Source of the DNA: Prorocentrum cordatum
Taxonomy: Eukaryota; Sar; Dinophyceae; Prorocentrales; Prorocentraceae
Assembly (NCBI GenBank): GCA_963575745.1
Contig: CAUYUJ010015260.1
Location: 976,977-1,040,976, forward strand
DNA: 64,000 nt
Direction of reading: 5' to 3'
Made by a program: the position numbers and the translations under genes. Below the pieces are notes generated by a model, which made no database searches, was not told the origin of the DNA, and saw only the letters and a program-made list of their open reading frames with translations. Positions 53,073 to 64,000 of this stretch are shown here, piece by piece (position 1 is the stretch's first letter; every line of letters begins with the position of its first letter).

Positions 53073-53865
53073 GTGCGATAGTGAGAGCCTACACCTGCTT
53101 GTCCCAGCATTGTTGCAAGTAATGAAGGGCTCCAATGTGGTCTTGGCCTCATGCGCTACAGCCGCTCTGGTTAACATGTCATGCGAACGCGCAGCTACGA
53201 AGATGCTCCTGGCGTCGCAGGGGGTCATCCAGATCTGCGTTGAGCAGCTAAAGGTGCGGGACGACGAGCTCAGCCTTTACACGCTGTATTTGCTGGTCAA
53301 TCTCACCAAGGCCCCGCACCACCGCCTGCTGCTGCTCAAGGCGGGGGGCCTGCCCCAGGTCGTGGGATTGCTCTTGTCGGCGTACCAGAATCGCCACAAG
53401 CATGCTCTGCTGAGCGAAAGTGCTTCGATCATCGGCCAGTTATGCAACGACAAGGAGACACTGGCCTTGATGTCGGACAGGTACCCAGTCGTACTTGCCT
53501 TGATCTGGCTTTGGAATGTGGCCCGTATCGGCACCAAGCTCAGTTCCAACGTGTTCTTTGCTCTGAAACAGCTCTGCGCACTGGACCAGAACAAAATCAA
53601 GGCCGGTCCACACATGATTACCCGCATCCTAGACGACCTGTGCCAGGGCGCACCAGACCTGGACGACGAGTGGGTCGCCAATCTCCTCGCGCTGCTGACC
53701 ATGCTGGCCAGCGTTCAGTCCAACGCGCTGGCAGTCGGTTCCGACGGCCGGCTGGACGGCGTCAGGGCCGCCCTGCGCCAGCGGCGCTCCTCTGGTGGCC
53801 TGCTGGAGCAGTGGGAGCTCCTCCACCAGCTCGTCCTGGCCGCGAAGCTGCGCCTGCCCGGATAG
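53073..53865 (+). CDS. Armadillo-repeat protein, C-terminal exon
   Basis: About 264 residues ending KLRLPG and TAG. Successive helical repeats follow the armadillo pattern: LVPALLQVMKGSNVVLAS, CATAALVNMSCERAATKMLL, LYTLYLLVNLTKAPHHRLLL, AGGLPQVVGLLLSAY and ESASIIGQLCNDKETLAL. Armadillo domains bind partner proteins; partner and role here are unknown. The exon probably opens after TTTCATGCAG (53072). The frame is open further upstream to 52786 and includes MADFTFLAVLLGC, so an earlier start is possible. A 27-bp copy of its last bases recurs after an adjacent TIR element. Confidence 0.78.
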
Positions 53866-53870
53866 TGTGA

Positions 53871-54069
53871 TAGAGGAGCACAAAGCGACACAAACATAAC
53901 ATTTCGGAGGTCCGCGCGGTTTTCTCGGATCGGCGTCTGATCCCCCTCCCTGGCGCGCGGAGCGCGCCAGGGGCGGCGCTGGAGGCGCCGCTTGGGGGCC
54001 CCAGCGCCGATCCGAGAAATCCGCGCCGACCTCCGAGTTTTTATGTTTATGCCACTTTTCGTTCCCCTA
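53871..54069. mobile_element. 199-bp hairpin element flanked by a 27-bp direct repeat
   Basis: Starts TAGAGGAGCACAAAGCGACA and ends with the near-complement TGCCACTTTTCGTTCCCCTA. The arms carry GGATCGGCGTCTG / CAGCGCCGATCC. The 27 bp before it (53844-53870, holding the armadillo stop codon) recur after it (54070-54096) with one change. Confidence 0.9.
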
Positions 54070-54096
54070 GAAGCTGCGCCTGCCCGGGTAGTGTGA

Positions 54097-55430
54097 GCGA
54101 CGCCGGCCGAGGGCTCGCCGCGGGCTGGCCAGTCGGGGGCGGCAACGAGGGGGGGTGGGGCTAAAGGTGTGTGTGTGTGTGTGGATATCATGGCGGGGGG
54201 CACGACATCTCCCCAGGTCTCGTGGCGCCTCTTCTTATCTCAATACGTCCCTGGCCCACCCCTGGGCCGCGCACATGCCGCCAGCCATGACTTGCGCCCT
54301 CCCCCTCTTGGACGCTCCCCTCTTGGACGCCCCCAGGCCCGGTGAGCCAGGCCGCAGGCGGAGGTGATCGTCGGCGGCGCAGGCGGCCTTCGCCGAGGAC
54401 GTCGGACTCGTCCTCGCTGCGGTCGGTGGCCAGTGTGCGGAGGTAGAGTCGCGCGGCCCTTGCCCGACGCAGGGGCCGCGTGCTATCAGCGGAACGCCGC
54501 CGAAGACGAGCTGGCACCGCCGGCGAGGGAGGCGCGAGTCGCAGGCGATGGGCGAGGGTCTGGAGGTGTCGCTGTTGGAAGGGCGCCCCTACTGCTGTCG
54601 AGCCCTGGCGACACTGGATCATCGGCAGTGGCGTCCGCGAGCAAGCTTTGTCCTTATGAGCCAGATGAACCTGGACAGCAGGGATGCCTGTGATTCAATG
54701 CGACTGACGCGGTGCTCTCAACGATTCTGCGTATTGTGTCCGTCGCGTCGACATAGCGATGCGGTACATCTCTTGATGCACGAGCCAAGATTCATCACCG
54801 TACTAGCGCAGGACTGCGTGAGGCGACGTTGCGAGAACTGGCCGGTCCATGAGGTCTTGGCTTGTGACAGTTCTCGTTGACGGAATCCTGACGGCAGTCG
54901 CACGTAGGGTCAGGAGTCAGTAGAGTAATCGCAGAGGGTCTTTAATGATGCCGCCCCCTCTTAAGCTCTCGGCGGGGAATAGAAACTCGTCCCTCCTCCT
55001 CCTCCTCCTTCCCCTCCCTCCTCCTTCCCCTCCGTCCTTCTCCTCCGCAGCGGTGGCGGTGGTGTGTCGGAGAGGAGGAGGAGGAGGAAAAGGAGGAGGA
55101 GGCCGCCAGGCGTTGAGCGGTGGGATTTTTGAGCACTTCTCATGACCTCTCATGCATCCGCCGACTAGAATACGTAATTTCCAACTATTGCCGGGGTCCC
55201 AATCCGTCAATAAGCCGGCGGACAAATTATTTATTTTCCATCAGTGCCAGGGGGCTTATTAAAGACCCTTTGTGGGGTTATGGCAATTCACCGACCCCCC
55301 CGGGAACCCCCGAATCCAATTTTGTATTGTATGTTCTCTGGCTTGTTTCTGGTGTTTCTATATGTTTGTACAGTGCCAACCCATGCCAAGAAATCACCCT
55401 GCTTGCCTCCAGGGTGCCCTAGGTTCCTTG
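54097..55430. other. Unique sequence with one dispersed repeat
   Basis: 54187-54345 is the repeat shared with 36236-36395. 54350-54640 is GC-rich and open on the minus strand without recognised domain. 54985-55110 has a CTC block followed by a GGA block. No gene assigned. Confidence 0.4.
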
Positions 55431-57243
55431 GTTTTGATAGTTTTGCTATGGAGAGCTTGACGTTCCCACAACAAAAACATTGGAGGTCCAGGGGTCTCAT
55501 GGTTGGGTTTCTTGCGGGCGGTTTTTTTGTGGTCGAATTCCAAATGTAATGCGTGCGTTCTGAAGTTGTTCGGGGGGTTCCCCGGCCCCTTTCCCCACAG
55601 GCTCCGAGGGGGACCCCCTAAAAAACACCCATTAGTTTTTGTTTGCGCGCTCTTCTATGGTCTTTTCCGTGGGTTATCTGGCCACCGCAGGCTCCAGGCG
55701 GAAAGCCCTCAAGAATAACCCGAGTGGCGGGTTTTTTGTCAGTGTTGTTTCGGAGGTTGTCCAGGGGTCGTCCGGCCACCCCAGGCTCCGAGGGTCAGGG
55801 TGGAAACCAACAAAACCATGCATGTTGTTCCTTTTGTTTGTTTCCAAGGTTCTCCGATGATTCTCTGGCCACCCCAGGCTCCGGCGGGGGAACTCCAACA
55901 GCAAAACAAGTCAGACTTTTTTTTGACGTTTTTCGTCTCGGTTTTCTGTTGGTTCTCCAGCCACCGCAGGCTCCGCGAGGGGGCGGGGGTAGCCCCAGAC
56001 AACAAGAGTCACTCGGGCTTTTTCTGTGTGGCGGGGGTTCCCCAGCCACCCCAGGCTCCGAGGGTGGAAACCAACAAAACCATGCGTGTTGTTCCTTTTG
56101 TTTTTGTTCCAAGGTTCTCCGATGATTCTCGGGCCACTCCAGGCTCCGGCGGGGGAACTCCAACAGCAAAACAAGTCAGACTTTTTTTTGACGTTTTTCG
56201 TCTCGGTTTTCTGTTGGCTCTCCAGCCACCGCAGGCTCCGCGAGGGGGCGGGGGTAGCCCCAGACAACAAGAGTCATTCGGGCTTTTTCTGTGTGGCGGG
56301 GGTTCCCCAGCCACCCCAGGCTCCGAGGGTGGAAACCAACAAAACCATGCGTGTTGTTCCTTTTGTTTTTGTCCAAGGTTCCCCGATGATTCTCGGGCCA
56401 CTCCAGGCTCCGGCGGGGGAACTCAAACAGCAAAACAAGTCATACGTTTTTTGTTGTTTTTTTTCATTTCGGTTTTCTGTTGGTTCTCCAGCCACCGCAG
56501 GCTCCGCGAGGGGGCGGGGGTAGCCCCAGACAACAAAAGTCACTCGGGCTTTTTCTGTGTGGCGGGGGTTCCCCAGCCACCCAAGGCTCCGAGGGTGGAA
56601 ACCAACAAAACCATGCGTGTTGTTCCTTTAGTGTTTGTCCAAGGTTCTCCGATGATTCTCCGGCCACCGCAGGCTCCGGCGGGGGAACTCAAACAGCAAA
56701 ACAAGTCAGACTTTTTTTTTTAAACGTTTTTCGTCTCGGTTTTCTGTTGGTTCTCCAGCCACCGCAGGCTCCGCGAGGGGGCGGGGGTAGCCCCAGATAA
56801 CAAAAGTCACTCGGGCTTTTTCTGTGTGGCGGGGGTTCCCCATCCACCCCAGGCTCCGAGGGTGGAAACCAACAAAACCATGCGTGTTGTTCCTTTTGTT
56901 TTTGTCCAAGGTTCTCCGATGATTCTCGGGCCACTCCAGGCTCCGGCGGGGGAACTCAAACAGCAAAACAAGTCAAACGTTTTATCGTTGACTTGTTCCA
57001 TTTCTCCGTTTTCTGTTGGTTCTCCAGCCACCGCAGGCTCCGCGAGGGGGCGGGGGTAGCCCCAGACAACAAAAGTCACTCGGGCTTTTTCTGTGTGGCG
57101 GGGGTTCCCCAGCCACCCCAGGCTCCGAGGGTGGAAACCAACAAAACCATGCGTGTTAATCCTTGAGTTGTTGTCCAAGGTTCTCCGATGATTCTCCGGC
57201 CACCCCAGGCTCCGGCGGGGGAATTCCAACAGCAAAACAAGTC

Positions 57244-57278
<35 letters not shown>

Positions 57279-57680
57279 CTTTTTTCATTTCCGTTTTCTG
57301 TTGGTTCTCCAGCCACCGCAGGCTCCGCGAGGGGGCGGGGGTAGCCCCAGACAACAAAAGTCACTCGGGCTTTTTCTGTGTGGCGGGGGTTCCCCAGCCA
57401 CCCAAGGCTCCGAGGGTGAAAACCAACAAAAACATGCGTGTTGTTCCTTTAGTTTTTGTCCAAGGTTCTCCGATGATTGTCGGGCCACTCCAGGCTCCAG
57501 CGGGGGAACTCAAACAGCCAAAAAAGTCATTTGTTTTTTGTTGTTTTTTTTCATTCCGGTTTTCTGTTGGTTCTCCAGAGGCTCCGCGAGGGGGCGGGGG
57601 TAGCCCCAGACAACAAAAGTCACTCGGGCTTTTTCTGTGTGGCTGGGGTTTCCCCGGCCACCGGGTTTCCCGGCCACCCC
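55430..57680 (+). repeat. 265-bp higher-order satellite of three ~88-bp monomers
   Basis: Each ~265-bp unit holds three monomers around GGCTCCG: CCACCGCAGGCTCCGCGAGG, CCACCCCAGGCTCCGAGGG and CCACTCCAGGCTCCGGCGG. Landmark TTCTCCGATGATTCTC recurs at ~55851, 56115, 56381, 56646, 56911, 57180 and 57466. The first part (55430-55840) is diverged. A run of about 37 T is at 57243-57279. Confidence 0.93.
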
Positions 57681-57699
57681 AGGCTCCTGGGGGACAATC

Positions 57700-58590
57700 C
57701 ATACAGAAAAAACCCAATGTAGGTATTGATGTCTTTGTTGTTGTTGTTGATGATGTTGATGGGATTCCATATCTGAATAGTTGTTGTTGATCACCCCCGT
57801 CCAGTGCACATTGTTTTTTCGATTGAAGTGCCCTTCCCGGGGCTCGCACCCTGTATTTTATCATGGAATGTCTTGAGGGTCAAACTGTGTTGTTGGCCCC
57901 CGGTTTACAACAACAACGGCTCCAACCTGATACTTCCTCACAATGTATCGAAGAATCGCGCTCTCACTTGGGGCTTCCGCGCTCCTCTCGACACGGTTAC
58001 AGTTCTCACGATCCTTCCGCCCCACTCTCCCAACATCCCGCTTCTTGTCAGGGTTCCACGAAAATGGTTTCTGACACCAGTTCGCAGCTGTACGTCCCCC
58101 CGTGGTGGTATCCACGATATGTTCTTTCAAGGGGGTGGTACGTGGCGCTGTTGATGGCGCGGCCCATGGCGAAACTTATTGTTAACGTGTTGGGGTGGAT
58201 GGCGCAAGACATGGCGCAATCTGAGTCGCCACTCACAGCGCAAATCATCGTCCTCTTTCCTTCTTGCTCCTCCCATCCCTTCTTCCGATCCCTTCGTCCT
58301 CATTCTCCCCCGTTGCCTGTTATCCTTCGTTGTCAAGGGTTTCACCAACCACGCGTGGCAGGGAATGATTCTATAGAAAGGGGGCGCGATCGAAGACGAA
58401 GAGGGCGGATGTCCAGGTTTTGGGATATGCGCATGGAGTGACACGCGAGCATATATGAGCGAACAGTTTTCTACTGACTGTTGTTGTCATTGTCGCTGTT
58501 GGTGGTGGTGTTGCTTGTTTTTTTGTTTTTTTTTCAATCGTTCCCCGATGTGTTCCGAACAACAAAAAATCGGCCAGAAGCCTTTTCCGA
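57700..58590. other. Unique sequence
   Basis: Balanced composition, short frames, no feature recognised. Confidence 0.4.
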
Positions 58591-59530
58591 GGTCCGACGG
58601 TTCTCCTCCGGCCCCTCTCCTCCCAGGCTTTCTGGGGGTAGCTTCTGAAACACACCCCATTTGCTTTTCCCTGCAATGTTCATCTGTTGTGTTTCACGTG
58701 TGGTCTGTCCACCCAGGCCCTGTGCTCAGTCCACGTGCTCAGGCCCATGTTTGCGTTGCTATGTTGCAAGTGTTCTATGTCCGCCCCAGGCCCTGGTTCA
58801 GAGACCAAAACCTCTTGGCGGTTCTTGCCCGTTTTTTTTGTCGACGGTTCTCCGATTGGCCTTCCGGCCGTCCCAGCCTCCAGGGGAGAAAACCTGGATC
58901 CCCCACCCCCGCTCGAGTTGTTGTTTCGAGTGGTTTTTTGGGGGTTTCTCCAGCCACCCCACGAGGTTCCGGGGGGACAATAACAAGGAGAGGAGAGGAA
59001 ACACACACAGACACAATGGTTCGTCGACCTCCAGGAGAAGATGGGAAAATATTGGAAGTGGGGGGAAGACGAAAAACCAGAACATATTTTGGAAAATATT
59101 GGGGATCTTTTCGTGTGTTTGTATATATTTGTGTGTTCTGGGGCCCCTTCAATGAAGAAGAAGAAGAAGAAACCCCCTCACACTCGAGACATTCCCGTGT
59201 TTCTTCTAAGGTTTTCCGGGGTTTCCCCCGCCACCTTCGGGGTTCTGGTAGATTCCGGGGGACGATCACGCAAACCTCCCGCTCCCACCGAAGGCGTTCC
59301 ACGACTTGCAAATTGCCCACTCGCAAACATCCGGGAAAACACCTGTCGGCTTCGATGTTTGTGTATCGTAAATCCCCCCGCGGCGGGTCCAGGCCATTTG
59401 GGAGCAGTTACTCTGCGAGTCGTAGAACGCGTTTGTCTGCACTCGGAATTATTTTGGTTGCGTTTCGGAGGGTCCCGTGGCCGCCCCAGGCTCCGGGGGT
59501 GGGGGGGGGGCAGCACAATCCCAGTTCGGG
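58590..59530 (+). repeat. Diverged monomers of the 55430-57680 satellite, with a dispersed-repeat copy
   Basis: GGTTCTCCGATTGGCC, CTCCAGCCACCCCACGAGG and GTGGCCGCCCCAGGCTCCGG resemble single monomers. The dispersed ~160-bp repeat copy 8 is at 58985-59157 (ACACACAGACACAATGG to GTGTTCTGGGGCCCCTTC). Confidence 0.7.
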
Positions 59531-59531
59531 G

Positions 59532-59797
59532 CGTCTGCTTACCAGCCTCGGACCTATCCCGATCCTTGAGATTGACACGCCAAGAGGCGATGTCAATCTC
59601 AGAGGCGCGCCCTTGACAAACAAGGGAACCCCTGAGACTGGCACTGTGAGGAGGCGGTGTCCAGCTCAGGGATAGGATCTGTTCCAGGCTGGTACGTATA
59701 CGGGTCCCAGTGGAGCGCCTTGGAGGCCTCCTTGTCGGCCCTGGGGTCTCCGAGCAACGCACCTCGGCTGCCTCGGGATAGGTTCGAGGCTGGTAAG
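59532..59797. mobile_element. TIR element, ACCAGCCTCGGACCTATCCC family, copy 2
   Basis: ACCAGCCTCGGACCTATCCC (59539-59558) is answered by GGGATAGGTTCGAGGCTGG (59775-59793) and by an inner GGGATAGGATCTGTTCCAGG (59666-59685). Inner hairpin GAGATTGACACGCC / GGCGATGTCAATCTC. Copy 1 is at 33612-33765. Confidence 0.75.
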
Positions 59798-60270
59798 TAC
59801 AGGGCCGTTTTTTGTACATACTCCGCGTGCGGATTATGTATTAAACATGCAGGGATTTAGTAGCAAAAGCAACGACGAGTTCATGCATACATTTATGCAT
59901 ACATTGATCTTTATTAAAGGATAAGATCCTCAATCATACGTATTATCAGTATGTATATATAGGTGTAGATATATGCATATGTGTATATATAGTATTACCA
60001 TTATTATTTGCCAACTAAATATGTAGTCGATATTAGATTATCATATTAGAAAACAAGGTATTCAAAACTATGTATTTATGAAGTTATCAGAAACCATTAC
60101 ATATGATTGTCAAAGACTATAGGGCTTTTTGATTAACAATCCTATATGCTTGACAATCCGATTATTAAAAAACAATAGCTGCCCTGTATGCGGGTCCCCG
60201 TGGAGCGCCCTGGAGGCCTCCTCTCGTCGGCCCTGGGGCCTCCGAGCAGCGCCTCGTCTGGCTGCCTCTG
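59695..60270 (+). repeat. Duplicated ~75-bp segment around AT-rich DNA
   Basis: GTGGAGCGCC.TGGAGGCCTC, CGTCGGCCCTGGGG and CTCCGAGCA.CGC occur at 59712-59770 and 60200-60265. Between them lie the AT-rich element shared with 36690-36880 (59805-59905) and low-complexity TATATA sequence to 60180. Confidence 0.75.
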
Positions 60271-60319
60271 CAGGACCTCCCCCGGGGGGCCGCGCCCTCG
60301 AGGACGCGGGGCCGGGCCC

Positions 60320-60500
60320 CCCTTGGGGGCCCTCCTCCTCTCCTCCCTCCTCCCTCCTCCTCCTCCTGCTCCTCCTCTCCTCCTCCTTCCTCCTCCCTCC
60401 TGCCTCCCTCCTCTCCTCCCTCTCCTCCTTCTCTTCCTTCTCCTCCTCCTCCTCCTCCTCCTCCTCCTCCTCCTCCTCCCTTTTTTCCCCTGCTCCTCCT
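60320..60500 (+). repeat. (CTC)n tract
   Basis: Imperfect CTC repeats. Minus frames would be poly-Glu/Arg/Gly. Confidence 0.92.
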
Positions 60501-60650
60501 CCTCCGATCGATTCGATCGATTTTTGCACCGAGCCGCCCAAAACAGATGCCCCCCAGCCGCCGGCAGCTCCCGATAGCTGCCAGTGGGTGAGGCATGCGG
60601 GGGCCATCTGCTCGCGGCCCTTCGGGGCACCAGCGGATCGAGCTCATTCA

Positions 60651-60813
60651 GGAGGAAAAGAAACACACATACACAATTATTAATCCTCAATCCCCAGAAA
60701 ATTTGGGAAAATATTGGAAGTGGGCGGGAAGACAGAAACCCAGAAAATATATGACAATTTGGGGAATCTTTTTATTTGTGTGTATTTATTTGTGTGTCCC
60801 AGGGCCCCTTCAT
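60651..60813 (+). mobile_element. Dispersed ~160-bp repeat, copy 9
   Basis: TTCAGGAGGAAAAGAAACAC to TGTGTGTCCCAGGGCCCCTT with all inner landmarks. Confidence 0.85.
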
Positions 60814-61000
60814 GTTGGTGGATCCCGAGTGGGAGTCTGGTAGACGCGCGCGGCCTCGGGCGAGCTCCAATTGCCTTGGAGCTGCTCCCGGAGCAGGACC
60901 GACGCCGGCCAGAACGTGCACCTCCTTCGCGCCCGTGCTGCACTGAAATTTCACGTAGCCCGCGTGCAGCTCCTCGCCCGGTGTGCAGTGCTATGCGCCT

Positions 61001-61123
61001 GGCATCGCTCGGACGTGTGCTTTTTTTTTTCGGCGAGAACCATTGAGGGCGATCCTGGACCATCGAGCAAAAAACACGCACGAAACCGAAAAATGCACTG
61101 GAAACGGACGTCCGAGCGATGAC
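61001..61123. mobile_element. TIR element, ATCGCTCGGACGT family, copy C
   Basis: GGCATCGCTCGGACGTGTGC at the left, ACGTCCGAGCGATGACG at the right, GAACCATTGAGGGCGATCC in the middle. Confidence 0.86.
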
Positions 61124-61479
61124 GAGTTATGCAGTGCAATCCTATGCTGCATGGTTCCTGTGACGCACCAGGTCAGCCCTTGATCTGCCATCCGATGCAT
61201 TGCGCATCAATGCGATGCGAAGACACGAACGCGGGACATACCCGACCCTTTTTTCTGTTGGATGAAGCGTTGCATGTCGGATCACCAAGAATGTCGACGC
61301 AATGGCGCACCACATGGCGCGGATAGTAACGCGCATCTGTCTATGGGTGTTGTTTTGCCCCCTCCCTCCGATCGCAGTATGGGGTTCGGTTGAGGCGACT
61401 CGAAACAGCTCGGTGGTGCAAAATTATGTCGGGAGCCCTCGGGTCTGGGCCCAAGTCGGGCCAGTACTCCATGGCGGCC

Positions 61480-63970
61480 GTGTCCAAGACGAAGCCCGCC
61501 CGCCCGCCGCCCGCCGCCCACGCGCCGTGCTTCCGTGTTCAAGGCGACACCCAGAACTCCACAGCATCCCTCCCCGAAACCATACCCCGTACTCAACAGT
61601 TCCGCTCCCTACATTGCACCCAGTATTCAAACGCACAGCACCCAATACTCCACCGCCTCCGTGTCCAACAGGCCGCAGCACTCCACAGCCTGCGTTTTCA
61701 ACACAGCCCCCTTAGCAAATGCAGTCGACACCCGATCCCGCCCGCCGTGCTCCCGTGTTCAACACAGCACCCAGCGCTCACCAGCTCCCGTTCCCAGCAC
61801 ATCACCCAGTGCTCAACAGCTCCCGTTTCCAAAGCCACCGTGCAGTAGTCTCAGCAGTAGTCTACAGCACGCCATTGCAGAGTAGAGTTCTTTGCAGTCT
61901 TATTCAAATTCCGATGCGCCCGTACGCCGCCCGCCTTGTTTCCGTGATCAAGATAACATTCAGTTTTCAATTTCATCCGTCCTCCGCACCCAGTATTATA
62001 GCACCCAACAGCCATACCTCCAACACAGCACCCAGTACTCAACAGCATATCGTATATTGATGTAAGTCCCGATCAGCCCGCCGCACGTTTTCAGCACGGC
62101 ACGCAGCATTCAACAACCGTATCCGTCTCCAGCAAGATGCCCAGTACTCAGCAGCCTGCGTCCCCAAAACCGCATCCAATGTTCAAGAGCCTCCTGCTGC
62201 AGTCGAGAGTTTGTTTGGGGTGCCACTGACATCCCGACCCGCCCGCCCGCGGCAGGCCCGCCAGCCGCAGCCCGCCGCCAGTCCGCAGCCTTTCCGTGCT
62301 CGGCACAGCACGCGGAGTTCAGCGGCATCCGCCCCCGCAGAGCACCCCGTGCCCAGCAGAATACCGCTGCAATAGAGAGAGAACCCTTAAAAGAGTTCCA
62401 TTCGAATCCCGACCCGCCCGCTCGCCGCCTGCCCCCCGCCCGCCTCCTCGCGTCGCGTCCGTGGTCAACATAACACCCACCATTCAACAGCCATCCTTCT
62501 CCCACACAGCACCCCCTGCTCAACAGCATCCGTCTCCAACACCACTCCCAGTTCTGAACATCCTTCCGCTGCAAACTATAACCCCAAGGAGTTTACAAAC
62601 AAATCCCAAATACCCCGCCCGCCGCCCGCTGGCCGCCGCCCGCCCGCCCGCCGCGCATTCATGCTCAACACACTCACCCCAGTATCCAACGGCATACGTT
62701 TTCATCACAACACCCAGTACAGCATCCGTCCCGAACACAACACGTTAGTACTCCATTTGTCCCCATCTCAAACACAGCACCCAACACTCCACGGCCACCT
62801 CCGTGTCCAATGCGCACCCCAGTTTTCCACATCCTCCGCCTCCAACACCTCACCCAGTACTCCACAGCCTCCATCCCGAACACACCCCCGTACGCAACAG
62901 CCTCGGTTTTCAAAGAGGCTCCTTTAGGACGTGTTTTCCGAACCCGTTCCCGCCCACCGCCCGCCCCCGCCGCTCGCCGCCCGTCCCGCCTGCCCCGCTC
63001 GTCCCGCCTGCCCCAGCCGCTTCCCAGCGCCACACACAGTATTCCACATCTTCCGTCTCCACCACATCACCAGACCACGCGCAGCCCAGTATTCCACAGC
63101 CTCCGTCTTCAACACAGCACCCACTCTTCCACAGCGCACACCTCCAGTACTCCACAGCAGGGCTGGACCTAAACGCTTCGGCTGTGTCTTGTTTTCCGTC
63201 TTGGGAGGGAGGTACAGGGAAACAGGAAGAGCACAACGAACACAACACGACAACATAACGAACACACAACGTTTGGGTCAAACCCTGCTCCACAGCTTCC
63301 GTTGTCTGCACAACGTCTGGTACTCCACGGCTTATGCCTCCATCCCAGCCCATCATTTCACAGCTGCCGCCTCCGAGACGGTTGCCTGCGCACTCCGGGC
63401 GTCCACAGACCCTGCCCCAACCACCATACCCACCACTCCACGGCCCCCGCTGCCAACGCGCAGCCCAGTGCTCCACGGCGTTCGCCTCGAACACATCACC
63501 CAGCTCTCCACAGCCCCTGTCTCCAGCGCACCCCAGCATTCCCCAGCCTGCGTCTCCAAGATGGTTTTCTCAGGTGGTGTATTCGACATCCGATCCCGCC
63601 CTTTGGCCGCGCCCGCCGCCCGCCCCGCCCGCCCCGCCCGCTTCCCCAATGCCACACCCAGTACACCGCAGCCGTCATCTCCGCCACCACAACACCCAGT
63701 ACTCCACAGCCTCCGTCTCCAACATACCCCAGTGCTCCACAGCTTCCGTCTCCAAGGCACACGATCCCGTTCGCCGCCCGCTCCCCGACGCCCCGCCCGC
63801 CTCGCCCGCTTTTCCATCCCCGCGCCCAGTACTCCACAGCTTCTGTCTCCACCACACCACCCTGCATTGCACAGCCTCCGTTTCCAGCGCGCACCCCGGT
63901 TTTCCACAGCCTTCGTCTCCAACACCGCACCAGGTACTCCATTGCCGCCGTCTCCACTGTGGTGGCCTGA
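61480..63970 (+). repeat. ~35-bp GC-rich minisatellite, ~2.5 kb
   Basis: The consensus runs CACCCAGTACTCCACAGC, CTCCGTCTCCAACACAG, at roughly 35-bp spacing, with CGCCCGCCGCCCGCC blocks about every 300-400 bp. Long frames on both strands repeat a short peptide and are not genes. Continues to the window edge. Confidence 0.88.
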
Positions 63971-64000
63971 GAGCTTCTTTGTGGCGTCTTTGGGCGTCAT

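Noticed and set aside
61390-63970. Serine/proline- and cysteine/tryptophan-rich proteins on either strand
   Set aside because: Frames follow the 35-bp minisatellite and change with it.

Overview
The window is nuclear DNA from a core dinoflagellate. The decisive evidence is at 22400-22436. Read on the minus strand, it is a complete 22-nt dinoflagellate spliced leader followed by a 15-nt relict leader that starts exactly after the leader's internal TAG. This is the known footprint of a trans-spliced mRNA that was reverse transcribed and put back into the genome. Low gene density, very high repeat content, GC-rich composition and a fixed 100-N scaffold gap (16401-16500) fit the same reading.

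Layout. 1-6350: simple repeats, a ~113-117-bp satellite (2100-3130), hexanucleotide ACCGGC arrays and a ~700-bp CTC/ATC microsatellite. 6600-8030: nested small terminal-inverted-repeat (TIR) elements. 8417-11963: three exons of a FAM135/DUF676-type serine esterase gene, with introns filled by TIR elements, microsatellites and a dispersed ~160-bp repeat. 12240-13530: a degenerate tandem repeat. 14200-16400: GC-rich unique sequence. About 16640-22436 (minus): a decayed LINE with ORF1, an APE-type endonuclease, reverse transcriptase and RNase H, capped by the spliced leader and broken by frameshifts, one stop codon and a 176-bp TIR insertion. 25734-27750: a 101-bp tandem array between inverted ends. 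28400-41800: TIR elements and low-complexity DNA. 42418-44990: a multi-exon gene of unknown function. 50239-53865: exons of an armadillo-repeat protein and a possible N-terminal part. 55430-57680: a 265-bp higher-order satellite built from three ~88-bp monomers. 61480-63970: a GC-rich ~35-bp minisatellite.

The main result is the gene at 42627-44990. Removing each small TIR element together with one copy of its 5-bp target duplication restores one uninterrupted 333-codon frame. Two of the four introns (42778-42925 and 42982-43351) cannot be given GT/GC...AG borders at the joins that restore the frame, while two others can. The same TIR families occur in the esterase introns, next to the armadillo stop codon, inside the LINE and as nested copies. 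They therefore behave as introners: transposable elements that become introns. The sequence shows insertion, target duplication, nesting and empty sites directly. Splicing itself is inferred and needs RNA reads.
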